Assembly: GCA_011042035.1 (NCBI GenBank)
Contig: DQZA01000306.1
Location: 1 to 12,652, forward strand
DNA length: 12,652 nt
Origin: Desulfobacteraceae bacterium
GTDB lineage: Bacteria; Desulfobacterota; DSM-4660; Desulfatiglandales; Desulfatiglandaceae
Direction: 5' to 3'
Numbering within the stretch: position 1 is the stretch's first letter; each line of letters opens with the position of its first letter. Shown in pieces: positions 1 through 7,355 of the stretch. A program made the translations under genes and the position numbers. The notes beneath the pieces are model-generated. The model searched no databases. It had not been told where the DNA came from and saw only the letters and a program-made list of their open reading frames with translations.

Positions 1-1
1 C

Positions 2-880
2 AAGATCACCGTGGATAAGAACACAAAGACCATTATAATGACCGATACGCCTTCCAAAATAAAAAAGGCAAGGGAGCTTGCCAAGAGACTCGACAGACCA
101 ACCAAACAGGTGATGATTGAAGCGAGAATTGTGGAGGCCTCAACGAGTTTTTCTAAACAGCTTGGAATTCAATGGAATTTTCAGCTGCAGCACCGCAATG
201 ATTCATCAATGCCATGGAGAGGAACCCCTGAATGGGCGCTGAAGAACACCGCTGCCAATTATTCAGGTGGCAACACATTGTATGGGCCCAGCTTTTCAAC
301 AAACCACCCAAATTTCTCCTCTAATCTGGGACTTGTGTTCTCCACCCTTTCTAGCAACGGCCTAACGGGTGCATTTATCAACACGCAGATAGCCCTTTCG
401 GAAACAGAAGGGCAATTGAAGGTGCTCTCTTCTCCCAAGATCGTAACCCGTGACACCGTCAAAGCGACAATTCAACAAGGTACAAAGGTTGTCCTGCCCT
501 CGGGGACAGATAGCAATGGGAATATGACCTATGAACTGGTGGACGCGAGCCTTAAGCTTGAGGTGACCCCCAAGATAACGCCCAATAACATGGTTATTAT
601 GAACGTGAAGATAAGCGACGACTATCCTGATTACGCCAATGCTTTGGGAGAAATCGTTCCCATTAACACCAAGAGCGCTGAAACAACAATGATGGTAGCC
701 AGCGGCGACACCGTGGTTATTGGTGGAATTTACAAGGAAAACAAGGGCATAAATGAAACTGGCCAGCCCTGGCTAAAGGATATTCCCATAATTGGCTGGC
801 TATTCAAAAATAAGACTTGGAATGATGAGAAAAGAGAGTTGCTCATATTCCTGACGCCAACGGTCTTACCCACAGGCTAG
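2..880 (+). CDS. pilQ: Type IV pilus secretin PilQ, C-terminal part (5' end outside window)
   Basis: PilQ forms the multimeric outer-membrane channel through which the type IV pilus passes. The frame is open from base 2, so the GTG at 11 is an internal codon and the gene starts outside the window; 292 residues are visible, perhaps a third to a half of a usual PilQ. The first 30 or so visible residues look like the end of a secretin N-domain (TIIMTDTP, then AKRLDRPTKQVMIEARIVEA). The secretin pore domain follows, with the family signatures VLSSPKIVTRD, QGTKVVLP and VTPKITPNN. It ends in GDTVVIGGIYK and the conserved PWLKDIPIIGWLFK and ELLIFLTP motifs. It is the only plus-strand gene here and converges on the HAD gene. 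The minor pilin genes at the other end of the window support a pilus rather than a type II secretion role. Confidence 0.95.
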   Translation, partial: KITVDKNTKTIIMTDTPSKIKKARELAKRLDRPTKQVMIEARIVEASTSFSKQLGIQWNFQLQHRNDSSMPWRGTPEWALKNTAANYSGGNTLYGPSFSTNHPNFSSNLGLVFSTLSSNGLTGAFINTQIALSETEGQLKVLSSPKIVTRDTVKATIQQGTKVVLPSGTDSNGNMTYELVDASLKLEVTPKITPNNMVIMNVKISDDYPDYANALGEIVPINTKSAETTMMVASGDTVVIGGIYKENKGINETGQPWLKDIPIIGWLFKNKTWNDEKRELLIFLTPTVLPTG

Positions 881-887
881 TACTTAA

Positions 888-1526
888 CTAATCTATTCCC
901 AGAATAGCAGCGATATCCATGAGGCGGGTTATATGGTAGTCCGCCTCAAGTTTTTCATTCTTGTAAGCCACAAAGATTACCCCTGCCGCTGCGGCAGTCT
1001 GTTGATCCACCTCAGAATCCCCCACATACACAGCCTGTGAAGGGCTTAGACTAAAATGTCTAAGTATTTTTTCTATGGGCTCAGGGTGTGGCTTGGGTCT
1101 CAGAACATCCAAGGACGAGACCACCATATCGAAAAGGCCATTAAGGCCGTGCACTCTTATCACTTCTGTTACCGTGTTGCTTCTATTGGTCGCCATAGCT
1201 AGGTGAAAGCGGGGTTTTAGGGAGGCTAGCAACTCCTTGGCATCAGGTTCTAGTACCATGTCTTTTATAAAGGGAATGTAGTCCATTTTAGTGCGGTACT
1301 CCTGTGCCTCGTCCAAGTAAGGGGTGTTCATGAATAGGTATTTGACCGATTCCTCAGCAGTATGCATGTGAATATATTCTACTTGGGAATCTTTCATAGG
1401 CGGGAGGCCAAATCGCTCAAGGAGATGGTTGTAATAATTGATATTTGCCTGCTTTGAGTCAAACAGAACTCCATCACAATCAAAGATTACTACCTTCACG
1501 GTACTGGAGATTGGTTGGATGCCCAT
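888..1526 (-). CDS. HAD-superfamily phosphatase, phosphoglycolate phosphatase-like
   Basis: Predicted cytoplasmic 212-residue hydrolase of the haloacid dehalogenase superfamily, which transfers phosphate through an aspartyl intermediate. All four motifs are visible: DCDG (D16 nucleophile, D18 acid/base), T113 in MATNRS, K145 in RPKPHP, and D170/D174 in GDSEVD. A helical cap probably lies between about residues 27 and 95, as in the Gph/PgmB subfamily. The substrate cannot be read from sequence; 2-phosphoglycolate or another small sugar phosphate is a family-based guess. The frame is open up to 1670, but that extension would run through the intrinsic terminator at 1550-1587 and has no similarity to HAD N-termini. 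The ATG at 1526, with AGGG a few bases upstream, is therefore preferred. The gene starts 24 bases after that terminator, so it is expressed by read-through or by a promoter overlapping it. It ends seven bases from pilQ, tail to tail. Confidence 0.9.
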   Translation of the reverse strand: MGIQPISSTVKVVIFDCDGVLFDSKQANINYYNHLLERFGLPPMKDSQVEYIHMHTAEESVKYLFMNTPYLDEAQEYRTKMDYIPFIKDMVLEPDAKELLASLKPRFHLAMATNRSNTVTEVIRVHGLNGLFDMVVSSLDVLRPKPHPEPIEKILRHFSLSPSQAVYVGDSEVDQQTAAAAGVIFVAYKNEKLEADYHITRLMDIAAILGID

Positions 1527-1549
1527 AGTCCCTACTACTGCCTCACTGC

Positions 1550-1587
1550 AAAAAGAAAAAGCAGGTAAGCAACCAGCACCTGCTTTT
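1550..1587 (-). terminator. Intrinsic terminator closing the qrc operon
   Basis: Read on the minus strand, a ten-base-pair stem (AAAAGCAGGT at 1587-1578 with ACCTGCTTTT at 1566-1557) encloses an 11-base loop and runs directly into TTTTTCTTTTT. This is a textbook rho-independent terminator. It lies after the 53-residue membrane protein gene and before the HAD gene start, so it marks the end of the qrc transcription unit. Confidence 0.85.
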
Positions 1588-1601
1588 GTTGAACATCTGA
1601 G

Positions 1602-1623
1602 GAAGCTAGACAAGTCCAGCTTC
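1602..1623. repeat. Short imperfect palindrome
   Basis: GAAGCT at 1602-1607 and AGCTTC at 1618-1623 are inverted copies, and GAC and GTC inside them extend the symmetry with one mismatch, leaving a two-base centre. The centre is too tight for a good RNA hairpin, so if it functions it is more likely a protein site. It lies between the small membrane gene and the terminator, upstream of the HAD gene. No function is assigned. Confidence 0.35.
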
Positions 1624-1677
1624 TGCAAACCTTGGTATCCGGCAATCGCACCTGTTAAGGGCAGAAACAAATAGCGT

Positions 1678-1839
1678 TTAATGAAAGTGCCTCTCTCTCA
1701 TAAAGCCCATAAGTTGAAACACCGTTTTAACGGCGGCAACTGTTATTCCCAGCCCTACGATTCCCAAAGCCAGATACAAGAAGCCAAAAAAGATAATGTG
1801 ATCAACATTCCATTGCCATTCAAAAATAAACGGTAGCAT
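1678..1839 (-). CDS. Small single-pass membrane protein, last gene of the qrc operon
   Basis: A 53-residue reading frame beginning MLPFIFEWQWNVDH and ending RERHFH. An excellent ribosome binding site, AGGAGATG, ends four bases before the ATG. One strongly hydrophobic segment covers about residues 15-38 (IIFFGFLYLALGIVGLG ITVAAV), followed by a basic end (K39, R49, R51), suggesting one membrane helix with the C-terminus in the cytoplasm. It starts 29 bases after qrcD and is followed by the operon terminator, so it belongs to the same transcript. I do not recognise a named family. By position it could be an accessory or assembly subunit of the Qrc membrane arm, which is an inference. The length is below common gene-calling cutoffs, so it may be missing from annotations. 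Confidence 0.75.
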   Translation of the reverse strand: MLPFIFEWQWNVDHIIFFGFLYLALGIVGLGITVAAVKTVFQLMGFMRERHFH

Positions 1840-1868
1840 ATTTCATCTCCTAACACACGTGGATTCTA

Positions 1869-3101
1869 CTAGGCTGCATTTAATTCCTTTTCCTTGGGAA
1901 ATACCGGCAGGTATCGATAAGAAAGAGAGTAAAGTAAAAAACCATAGCCTATGACAGCCAGTGAAATTCCCCATTCCTGCCATGTGGGGAGGTAGCTTAC
2001 GAACTTATCAAAGGGCATCACCGGTATGGCCAGTGTAACCACTACAAAAACGAACCTGTTAAGGACTATTCCTGTGCAGTTCATTAGACACCCGGCGATT
2101 AACCACCCCTCTGTTTGCCTTGCCTTTGGAATTAGCAAGATGATAGCCGGTAGAATTCCAAAGATCCCGATCTCAGCAACTACCAACCAAACACCATAGG
2201 GCCCTTCCTTGTAAAAATCCATAAAGGTTAGCCCAGCTTTGGGCACAATCCCGTAAGCCCATGCAATGGTATCAATTATCTTAAGGACAATGTAAACAGC
2301 AAGCAGGCTTCCTGAAATTTTTGCTAATGTCTGGAAGGCCTTGTCCGGAACCAGTCTCTTTCTCGTGATTTTCTCTGCAAGCTTTGTACAAAGGATTGTA
2401 AACGATGGGCCTGCCGCAATTGCAGAAAGGATAAACAGAAAAAAGGTCCAGGGCCAAATATAGAATCCGCCTCTGGCTGCAAAGGGCCTCGCGTACATAA
2501 CGCCGTACATTCCTCCCAAGGAACCCTGGTGGAAGAAGGAGAGGAATGTTCCAGTTGCAGCAAACACAGCCATGATCTCGTGGAGGTTGTTTCCAAATAA
2601 CCTGAGCTCTCGGATTTCTTCTATTTTTCTATTCTCTAGGATTATGGGAATATACTCTATCAGAAGCACTCCAAGGTAAGTAGTAATGCAAAAGGACACC
2701 TCTGTGAGCATTGAATGGACATTTGCGTGCCAAAAGATAAACCAACCCCTGAGTGGTTGCCCTATATCGATACCGAGCATCGCAACCGCGCCAGAGTAAC
2801 AAATAAATCCGATAATCACGGCGGAATTAATGATATCCTTGAGTTCCTTTTTGCCAATAATATAGGTAAGAAATCCGGTAAAGAAGGCACCAGCACCCAA
2901 AGCGATCACGCCCAAATCAAATACGATCCAAAGGGCAAAGGCAAAATAGTTGGTCATATTTGTTTGATTAAGGCCCTTGTACAAGCAGAGGAAAGCTGAA
3001 ACGAGTCCCCAAGCAAGCAGACCTAGCCAGGGCAATGTCCAAAGAAAAAACCTCCCTGGAGAGCACCTTGTCACCCCTTTTGGAATCAATGCTGAATCCA
3101 T
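1869..3101 (-). CDS. qrcD: Qrc complex membrane subunit QrcD (NrfD/PsrC family)
   Basis: Integral membrane subunit of the NrfD/PsrC family, 410 residues, expected to bind menaquinone and anchor the periplasmic subunits. About ten hydrophobic helices can be drawn (roughly residues 20-42, 56-82, 90-112, 130-152, 176-194, 217-235, 266-284, 302-325, 335-358 and 377-394). Family features include DIGQPLRGW (112-120), followed by HANVHS with two histidines near the membrane face. FFHQGSLGGMYG (189-200) is typical of the NrfD proteins of Qrc and related complexes. There is no signal peptide. AGGAGG lies six bases before the ATG at 3101, fixing the start. It follows qrcC by 32 bases in the operon. PsrC, or ActC/ActF of alternative complex III, are relatives; the gene order favours Qrc. 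Confidence 0.9.
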   Translation of the reverse strand: MDSALIPKGVTRCSPGRFFLWTLPWLGLLAWGLVSAFLCLYKGLNQTNMTNYFAFALWIVFDLGVIALGAGAFFTGFLTYIIGKKELKDIINSAVIIGFICYSGAVAMLGIDIGQPLRGWFIFWHANVHSMLTEVSFCITTYLGVLLIEYIPIILENRKIEEIRELRLFGNNLHEIMAVFAATGTFLSFFHQGSLGGMYGVMYARPFAARGGFYIWPWTFFLFILSAIAAGPSFTILCTKLAEKITRKRLVPDKAFQTLAKISGSLLAVYIVLKIIDTIAWAYGIVPKAGLTFMDFYKEGPYGVWLVVAEIGIFGILPAIILLIPKARQTEGWLIAGCLMNCTGIVLNRFVFVVVTLAIPVMPFDKFVSYLPTWQEWGISLAVIGYGFLLYSLSYRYLPVFPKEKELNAA

Positions 3102-3133
3102 TCCTTGCCTCCTAGTAAGCTCCAGCCTAATAA

Positions 3134-3922
3134 CTAGCCGGTCTTAGTCTTAATCACTGGTTGCAATTCCTCGGGCCGGTAATTATCGGCCAACTTTCTT
3201 ACCCATTCCTTGCTGGACAAATAATAGACCTTTGGCTCTGTTCCCAACCTTTCCAACAGCCTAAAAGCCCTGGGGCTCTTGGCTAGTTTGCTAACCTTGT
3301 GGTTGGGGTTGTTCAAATCCCCAAACGTTATCGCCTGAGCGGGACAGGCCTCTGCGCAAGCGGTTATGTACTCGCCCTCTTCCAGTTCTCGACGTCCTTC
3401 TGCATAAGCCTTTTCCTTTGCCCTCATAAGCCGGTGATGGCAAAAAGTGCATTTTTCCACCACACCTCTCATCCTTGGAGAAACCTCTGGGGAAAGATAT
3501 TTATCAAGGCCTTTTCCCTTTGGGAAGTATGCGTCATACCAATTGAAATTCCTTGCGTGGTAAGGGCAGGCCGCCATGCAGTACCGGCACCCTATGCAGC
3601 GTGTGTAAATCTGACTGACTATCCCGGTATTAGGATCCATCCGTGTTGCCGTGGCCGGACAAACCGACACACACGGGGTGTGGTGTTCACAATGCATACA
3701 TGGACGAGGGAAATAACTGACCTCTGTATGGGGAAAAGGCTTACCATTGGTGATCTTGTAAAGCAGCATCCAAGCGATATTCCTCTGTTTGTCAGACTCA
3801 TCAGGTAACACTGTGACATTGTTTTCGGCTGCACAGGCAATCATGCAGGTTCCGCACCCTGTACACTTGTCCAGATCAATTGTCATACCGTAGCGGGGGC
3901 CTTTTCCATGCGTTTCTTCCAT
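3134..3922 (-). CDS. qrcC: Qrc complex iron-sulfur subunit QrcC
   Basis: Ferredoxin-like electron-transfer subunit, 262 residues, which should carry electrons between the haem/molybdopterin subunits and QrcD. Sixteen cysteines fall in four groups: C20/23/26/30, C75/78/84/88, C109/112/115/119 and C158/161/189/193, the NrfC/PsrB/DmsB pattern with room for four cubane-type clusters. The second group is spaced CX2CX5CX3C rather than the common CX2CX4CX3C. There is no signal peptide, and by analogy it would be exported together with the Tat substrate QrcB. GAGG precedes the ATG at 3922 at good spacing. It lies 46 bases after qrcB and 32 before qrcD. D. vulgaris Qrc is, from memory, reported to hold three [4Fe-4S] clusters and one [3Fe-4S]; here all ligands for four [4Fe-4S] are present. 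Confidence 0.92.
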   Translation of the reverse strand: MEETHGKGPRYGMTIDLDKCTGCGTCMIACAAENNVTVLPDESDKQRNIAWMLLYKITNGKPFPHTEVSYFPRPCMHCEHHTPCVSVCPATATRMDPNTGIVSQIYTRCIGCRYCMAACPYHARNFNWYDAYFPKGKGLDKYLSPEVSPRMRGVVEKCTFCHHRLMRAKEKAYAEGRRELEEGEYITACAEACPAQAITFGDLNNPNHKVSKLAKSPRAFRLLERLGTEPKVYYLSSKEWVRKLADNYRPEELQPVIKTKTG

Positions 3923-3968
3923 GGCGTACCTCTTTAATGTGTAATAAACTTATCCTACTAGCCTAAAC

Positions 3969-6443
3969 CTAAACTGTTTTCTTTATCCTTGCGGGTGTTG
4001 TCCACCAAAGGGGAAGACCACTTAGGGCATCTTTGGCCGTGGTGACCAAGTGATTGGGGTTTACGCCCTTGTGCTTTAGGAATTCATCATAAGCAATGTG
4101 GCCAAATCCGCGTGGCACAAAAACATAGCCAGGCATGGCTCCTTCGAACAGCGTCACCCTCAAGGCAGCTTTTCCCGAAGGGGTCTCGATTACGATTTTT
4201 TCACCATCCTCCAGGCCATATTGTTTGGCCGTTCGAGGGTTTATTTCTGCAAATGAATCTTTCTTTCGCAATTCATTATCAAACCACGTCTTGGTCAAAA
4301 AGGGTGGGCTTGGTATCCAGCTATCAGAAAGATTTATCATTTCGTAAAGAACCATCACTAGGGGGTACGTAGAATTTTTTCCAGGCAAAACTGGCGGCTC
4401 TTGATGGGGTAGAAAAACCTCATCTCTTGAGGCCCGTATTGCCATAATGTCAACGGTTTGTCCCGGTTTGTCCGTAGTCTGAGAAAGCTCATCAATGGCG
4501 AGCTGAATTTGAGTGCTATAAAATTCAAATTTGTAATTGGGGGTCTTGAAGATCTTTCCCCAGTTCTTAAAAGAGTGGATAGGCCTGTACCACATCCCTG
4601 AGGACTTGATAGCGTCCCACATCTCGTCAAAATTGGTATACTCGGGCTTAGGTGAACGCCCTTTCTTCATTTGTTCCCAAGGAGGTGCCTGATCCTCATA
4701 GGATACCAACCCTCGGCCGCTTTCAAAAAGTCCCTTTGCCCGTACTTTTAGGGCCTCCTCGTAATTATTCCACGGGAATGCCGAGGCAACCGGCTCCTCA
4801 AGGGCCTTTGCAAGCTCCAATATCGTATCTCCTACATTCTTGGTTTTAAACACAGGACCTACCACTGGTCTGGACACACCATAAAAGGGATACTGTAAAG
4901 TTGGTGGCCACAGAATCTCCTCCATTTTCTCTAAATGAGTATGGTCAGGGAGGATCAGGTCAGCCATCAAAGCGGTCTCATCTCGAAATGGGGAAAAGCT
5001 TACAATAAAGGGGATCTTTTTGAGGGCCCTAGAAAAAAGTCCTCCATCAGGCTCAGTAAATGAGGGGTTGGCCCCGAAGACCAACAGCGTATCAACTGCA
5101 GAGCCAGAAGATCCCAAAACTGCTTTTGCAAAGTTGTATATCAGCCCCTCAGTAAATGGATATTTCTTGGTATCAGCCTCATCAATCCTTGGTTTCTTTA
5201 GGCCTGTCTCAGCAATGGGGTCAGGTTCGAACTCTGGTAGGTCCTTCAAGGGCAACGGATCGTGAACTAATACACCCCCTGGCATATTGATGTTCCCAAC
5301 CAACGCATTGAGGCTGTGTATAGCCATGAATTCATAGATGCTGCCGTTGAGTAATGCCTTGCCTTTTCCGAAAATGGCGAGAGGAGCTCGGGCCTTGGCA
5401 AAATTCCGTGCCAGTGTTTCTATGGTCCTGGCGTCAACGCCCGTGAGATCGGCTACCTGAGAGGGGGAATACTTCTTTTGAACAAGTGACTTAAACCCCA
5501 GATGCTTCTGCCCGTCAGATGATGTCCAGTCATCAAACCCAAAGGCGTAATTTTCGACAAATTCGTTACTATACAGGCCCTCTTTTATGATTACATGGGC
5601 GAGGCCTAAAGCAAAAGCTGCCTCAGTTCCAGGTCTTACAGCAACCCACTGATGGGCCTTTGAAGCCGTATTGGAAGCCCTCGAATCTATCTGAACTATT
5701 TTAACCTTTCCCTTGCGATCTTGTTCGTGCCACATTCCCCATGTATTAAGCGTCCTGCCGGGAGAACCCCAACCTTCCAATAGCCCGCATCCGAAGCTAA
5801 GGATGAAATCTGAATTTTCCAAGTCAAAACCAATGGGCCCTTCTCTGCCCTGCATTAGCACATTCAGCATCCAGTAAGTGTCCTCCACCGATGCGCATCT
5901 AATATAATTGGGGCTGCCAATGGCTCGCATCAACCTGGATATTAGTTGAGACAGAGTGGATCCCCTCCTGTTTCCATCTATCGCCACAAGTCTCTCAGGT
6001 GATCCATCCAATCTTAGCCCTTTAATCCTTGAGGCGAGAATGCCAATAGCCTCATCCCATGAGATGGGAAGGAAATCTCCCGAACCCCTTGGCCCAACTC
6101 GTTTCATCGGAGATGTAAACCTTAAGTCCTTATCGTAAACCAATTGAAGCCCGCCCATGCCTACAGGGCATATTCCACCTGGGTTTATGGGGAAGTCCGT
6201 GCGCCCCTCAATTTTCACTGCTCGTTCGTCCACTTTTCGCACCTTTATGCCGCATCCTCCCGGGCAAAGGGTGCATACTGACTTTTCGTGATTGAAGGCA
6301 CCAATGGGAGGAACCGGTACCCAAGGCCAAGTTTGAGTCCAAATGGCGATATCATCGGTTAACTTCCAGGGAAGTGGAGTAACATGAAGTCCCGCTACTC
6401 CTCCTACAACTAGCTTTACAAAATCTCTCCTGGTGATTCCCAT
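3969..6443 (-). CDS. qrcB: Qrc complex molybdopterin oxidoreductase-like subunit QrcB
   Basis: Large periplasmic subunit of the molybdopterin oxidoreductase (DMSO reductase) superfamily, 824 residues. The N-terminus has a Tat signal (TRRDFVKLVVGG). The N-terminal [4Fe-4S] motif is C57, C60, C64 and C92, followed by the long molybdopterin domain and, near the C-terminus, the dinucleotide-binding beta domain (PSGKAALRV, FVPRGFGH). C183 (YIRCASVED) lies about 126 residues after the first cluster cysteine, where Mo-ligating Cys or Sec sits in formate dehydrogenases and NapA. Qrc of D. vulgaris is remembered as lacking Mo. A GTG at 6452 is in frame, but AAGGGG sits eight bases before the ATG at 6443 and too close to the GTG, so 6443 was chosen. 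The ribosome binding site lies next to the qrcA stop, suggesting coupled translation. PsrA/PhsA-like reductases are the alternative, but the haem partner favours Qrc. Confidence 0.9.
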   Translation of the reverse strand: MGITRRDFVKLVVGGVAGLHVTPLPWKLTDDIAIWTQTWPWVPVPPIGAFNHEKSVCTLCPGGCGIKVRKVDERAVKIEGRTDFPINPGGICPVGMGGLQLVYDKDLRFTSPMKRVGPRGSGDFLPISWDEAIGILASRIKGLRLDGSPERLVAIDGNRRGSTLSQLISRLMRAIGSPNYIRCASVEDTYWMLNVLMQGREGPIGFDLENSDFILSFGCGLLEGWGSPGRTLNTWGMWHEQDRKGKVKIVQIDSRASNTASKAHQWVAVRPGTEAAFALGLAHVIIKEGLYSNEFVENYAFGFDDWTSSDGQKHLGFKSLVQKKYSPSQVADLTGVDARTIETLARNFAKARAPLAIFGKGKALLNGSIYEFMAIHSLNALVGNINMPGGVLVHDPLPLKDLPEFEPDPIAETGLKKPRIDEADTKKYPFTEGLIYNFAKAVLGSSGSAVDTLLVFGANPSFTEPDGGLFSRALKKIPFIVSFSPFRDETALMADLILPDHTHLEKMEEILWPPTLQYPFYGVSRPVVGPVFKTKNVGDTILELAKALEEPVASAFPWNNYEEALKVRAKGLFESGRGLVSYEDQAPPWEQMKKGRSPKPEYTNFDEMWDAIKSSGMWYRPIHSFKNWGKIFKTPNYKFEFYSTQIQLAIDELSQTTDKPGQTVDIMAIRASRDEVFLPHQEPPVLPGKNSTYPLVMVLYEMINLSDSWIPSPPFLTKTWFDNELRKKDSFAEINPRTAKQYGLEDGEKIVIETPSGKAALRVTLFEGAMPGYVFVPRGFGHIAYDEFLKHKGVNPNHLVTTAKDALSGLPLWWTTPARIKKTV

Positions 6444-6455
6444 CGCATTCACCCC

Positions 6456-7115
6456 TTATTTGTGGCAGACAAAGCAGGCGTTATTCTCCTCGTGCCCCAT
6501 CTTGCTGTGGCACTCGGCACAGTCATCCATTTTCATCCGATCCCATGTATGTTTCTTATACCCTGAGATTCGCTTTCCCCAGATATTTCTGCTGTATCCC
6601 GTGATACGGTTTGATTCATAAGGCGGCAGCTGGGCCAAATGGCCGTGGTCCCCATGACAGGTCTTGCATTCCAGTTCACCCATTTTCACATGGGCTATGT
6701 GAGGAAAATAAACGCAGTCTGGTTGTTGGTAATACGAGAGCCATGGAATTTCCTTTTCAGAGGCTACGTAGGTCTTCAAAAAGGTTTTCTCTTCCTCTGT
6801 CTCTCCGAGGGGAGAGTCTGGATCGTCGTGGCATTCGGTGCACTTTGAAAGCCTTGGTATGCCCGCAAATGTCCCGTCTTCGCGGAATTCGTGACAAAAC
6901 AGGCATTTTTCTGTTTCAGTGTCTCCTTCAATTCCGTCAACCCTTTCGGGGTCCATGTGGATTGCGTGGCTAAAATTCAGCGGTTGGGGCTGCTTGGAAT
7001 AAAGAACCATGGGGAAAATCACCCAACCAACAATAAGTGAACCTATAAAACCCGCGAGGAAAAACAGAATTCCTCCCACAACGGAAGTGTTCTTAGAATT
7101 GGTTTTCTTTTCCAT
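6456..7115 (-). CDS. qrcA: Qrc complex multihaem cytochrome c subunit QrcA
   Basis: Membrane-anchored periplasmic cytochrome c of 219 residues, expected to accept electrons from tetrahaem cytochrome c3. One hydrophobic helix at about residues 14-39 is an uncleaved anchor, followed by FSHAIH, a typical haem-ligand segment. Five CXXCH haem motifs are visible (residues 71-75, 92-96, 150-154, 199-203 and 214-218). A lone C134 precedes FPHIAH (residues 137-142) and is discussed in the findings. The frame extends seven codons upstream to an ATG at 7136, but GAGG lies eight bases before the ATG at 7115 and nothing comparable precedes 7136, so 7115 was chosen. It is first in the qrcABCD operon, with a TTGACA promoter about 55 bases upstream of the start codon. 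The qrcB ATG follows the stop codon by 12 bases. Length and haem pattern resemble QrcA, and ActA is a more distant relative. Confidence 0.88.
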   Translation of the reverse strand: MEKKTNSKNTSVVGGILFFLAGFIGSLIVGWVIFPMVLYSKQPQPLNFSHAIHMDPERVDGIEGDTETEKCLFCHEFREDGTFAGIPRLSKCTECHDDPDSPLGETEEEKTFLKTYVASEKEIPWLSYYQQPDCVYFPHIAHVKMGELECKTCHGDHGHLAQLPPYESNRITGYSRNIWGKRISGYKKHTWDRMKMDDCAECHSKMGHEENNACFVCHK

Positions 7116-7168
7116 AGGATAGGCCTCGTTCCACATAGGTTGATAAAGCAGATCCTGGCAGTTCTGCG

Positions 7169-7197
7169 TATTTACATAGTACGCTTTTTTTTGTCAA
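7169..7197 (-). promoter_or_regulatory. Candidate sigma70 promoter of the qrc operon
   Basis: On the minus strand a perfect TTGACA (7197-7192) is followed after exactly 17 bases by TAAATA (7174-7169), a weak -10. The spacer begins with seven A residues. A start near 7162 would give a leader of about 47 bases before the qrcA ATG. The -35 and the spacing are convincing, while the -10 matches the consensus at only three of six positions. Confidence 0.5.
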
Positions 7198-7261
7198 GGA
7201 AAATCAGGTTAAGGGCTTGAAAATCAACTGAATAAGGTAGGGCCGTCACACGGCGGAGGCC

Positions 7262-7325
7262 ATGGGAAGAGATACACCAAACCCTTTGTTGGGCGGAAGT
7301 GTTTGGTGTATCTCATGGATCCCAT
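7262..7325. repeat. Long inverted repeat between rpsU and qrcA
   Basis: GAGATACACCAAAC (7269-7282) and its perfect reverse complement (7301-7314) flank an 18-base centre. Outside these, ATGGGA (7262-7267) and TCCCAT (7320-7325) also pair, separated from the inner stem by one and five bases, giving 20 paired positions. Neither strand has a clear T-tract after the stem, so it is not an ordinary intrinsic terminator. It lies downstream of rpsU and upstream of the qrc promoter. It could be a 3' stabilising or transcript-ending hairpin for rpsU, or a relic of a small mobile repeat. Confidence 0.7.
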
Positions 7326-7355
7326 AAAAGGAAAAACCGGGTGAAACATGCATGA

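Noticed and set aside
1527..1670. A 48-residue N-terminal extension of the HAD protein
   Set aside because: It would place the coding region across the intrinsic terminator, and HAD proteins of this type begin just before the DXD motif, as the ATG at 1526 gives.
3299..3808. Plus-strand frame of 169 codons inside qrcC
   Set aside because: It is the antisense shadow of the cysteine-rich ferredoxin gene, which has all four cluster motifs.
7136..7138. Upstream ATG of qrcA at 7136
   Set aside because: It lacks a ribosome binding site, whereas GAGG sits at proper spacing before the ATG at 7115.
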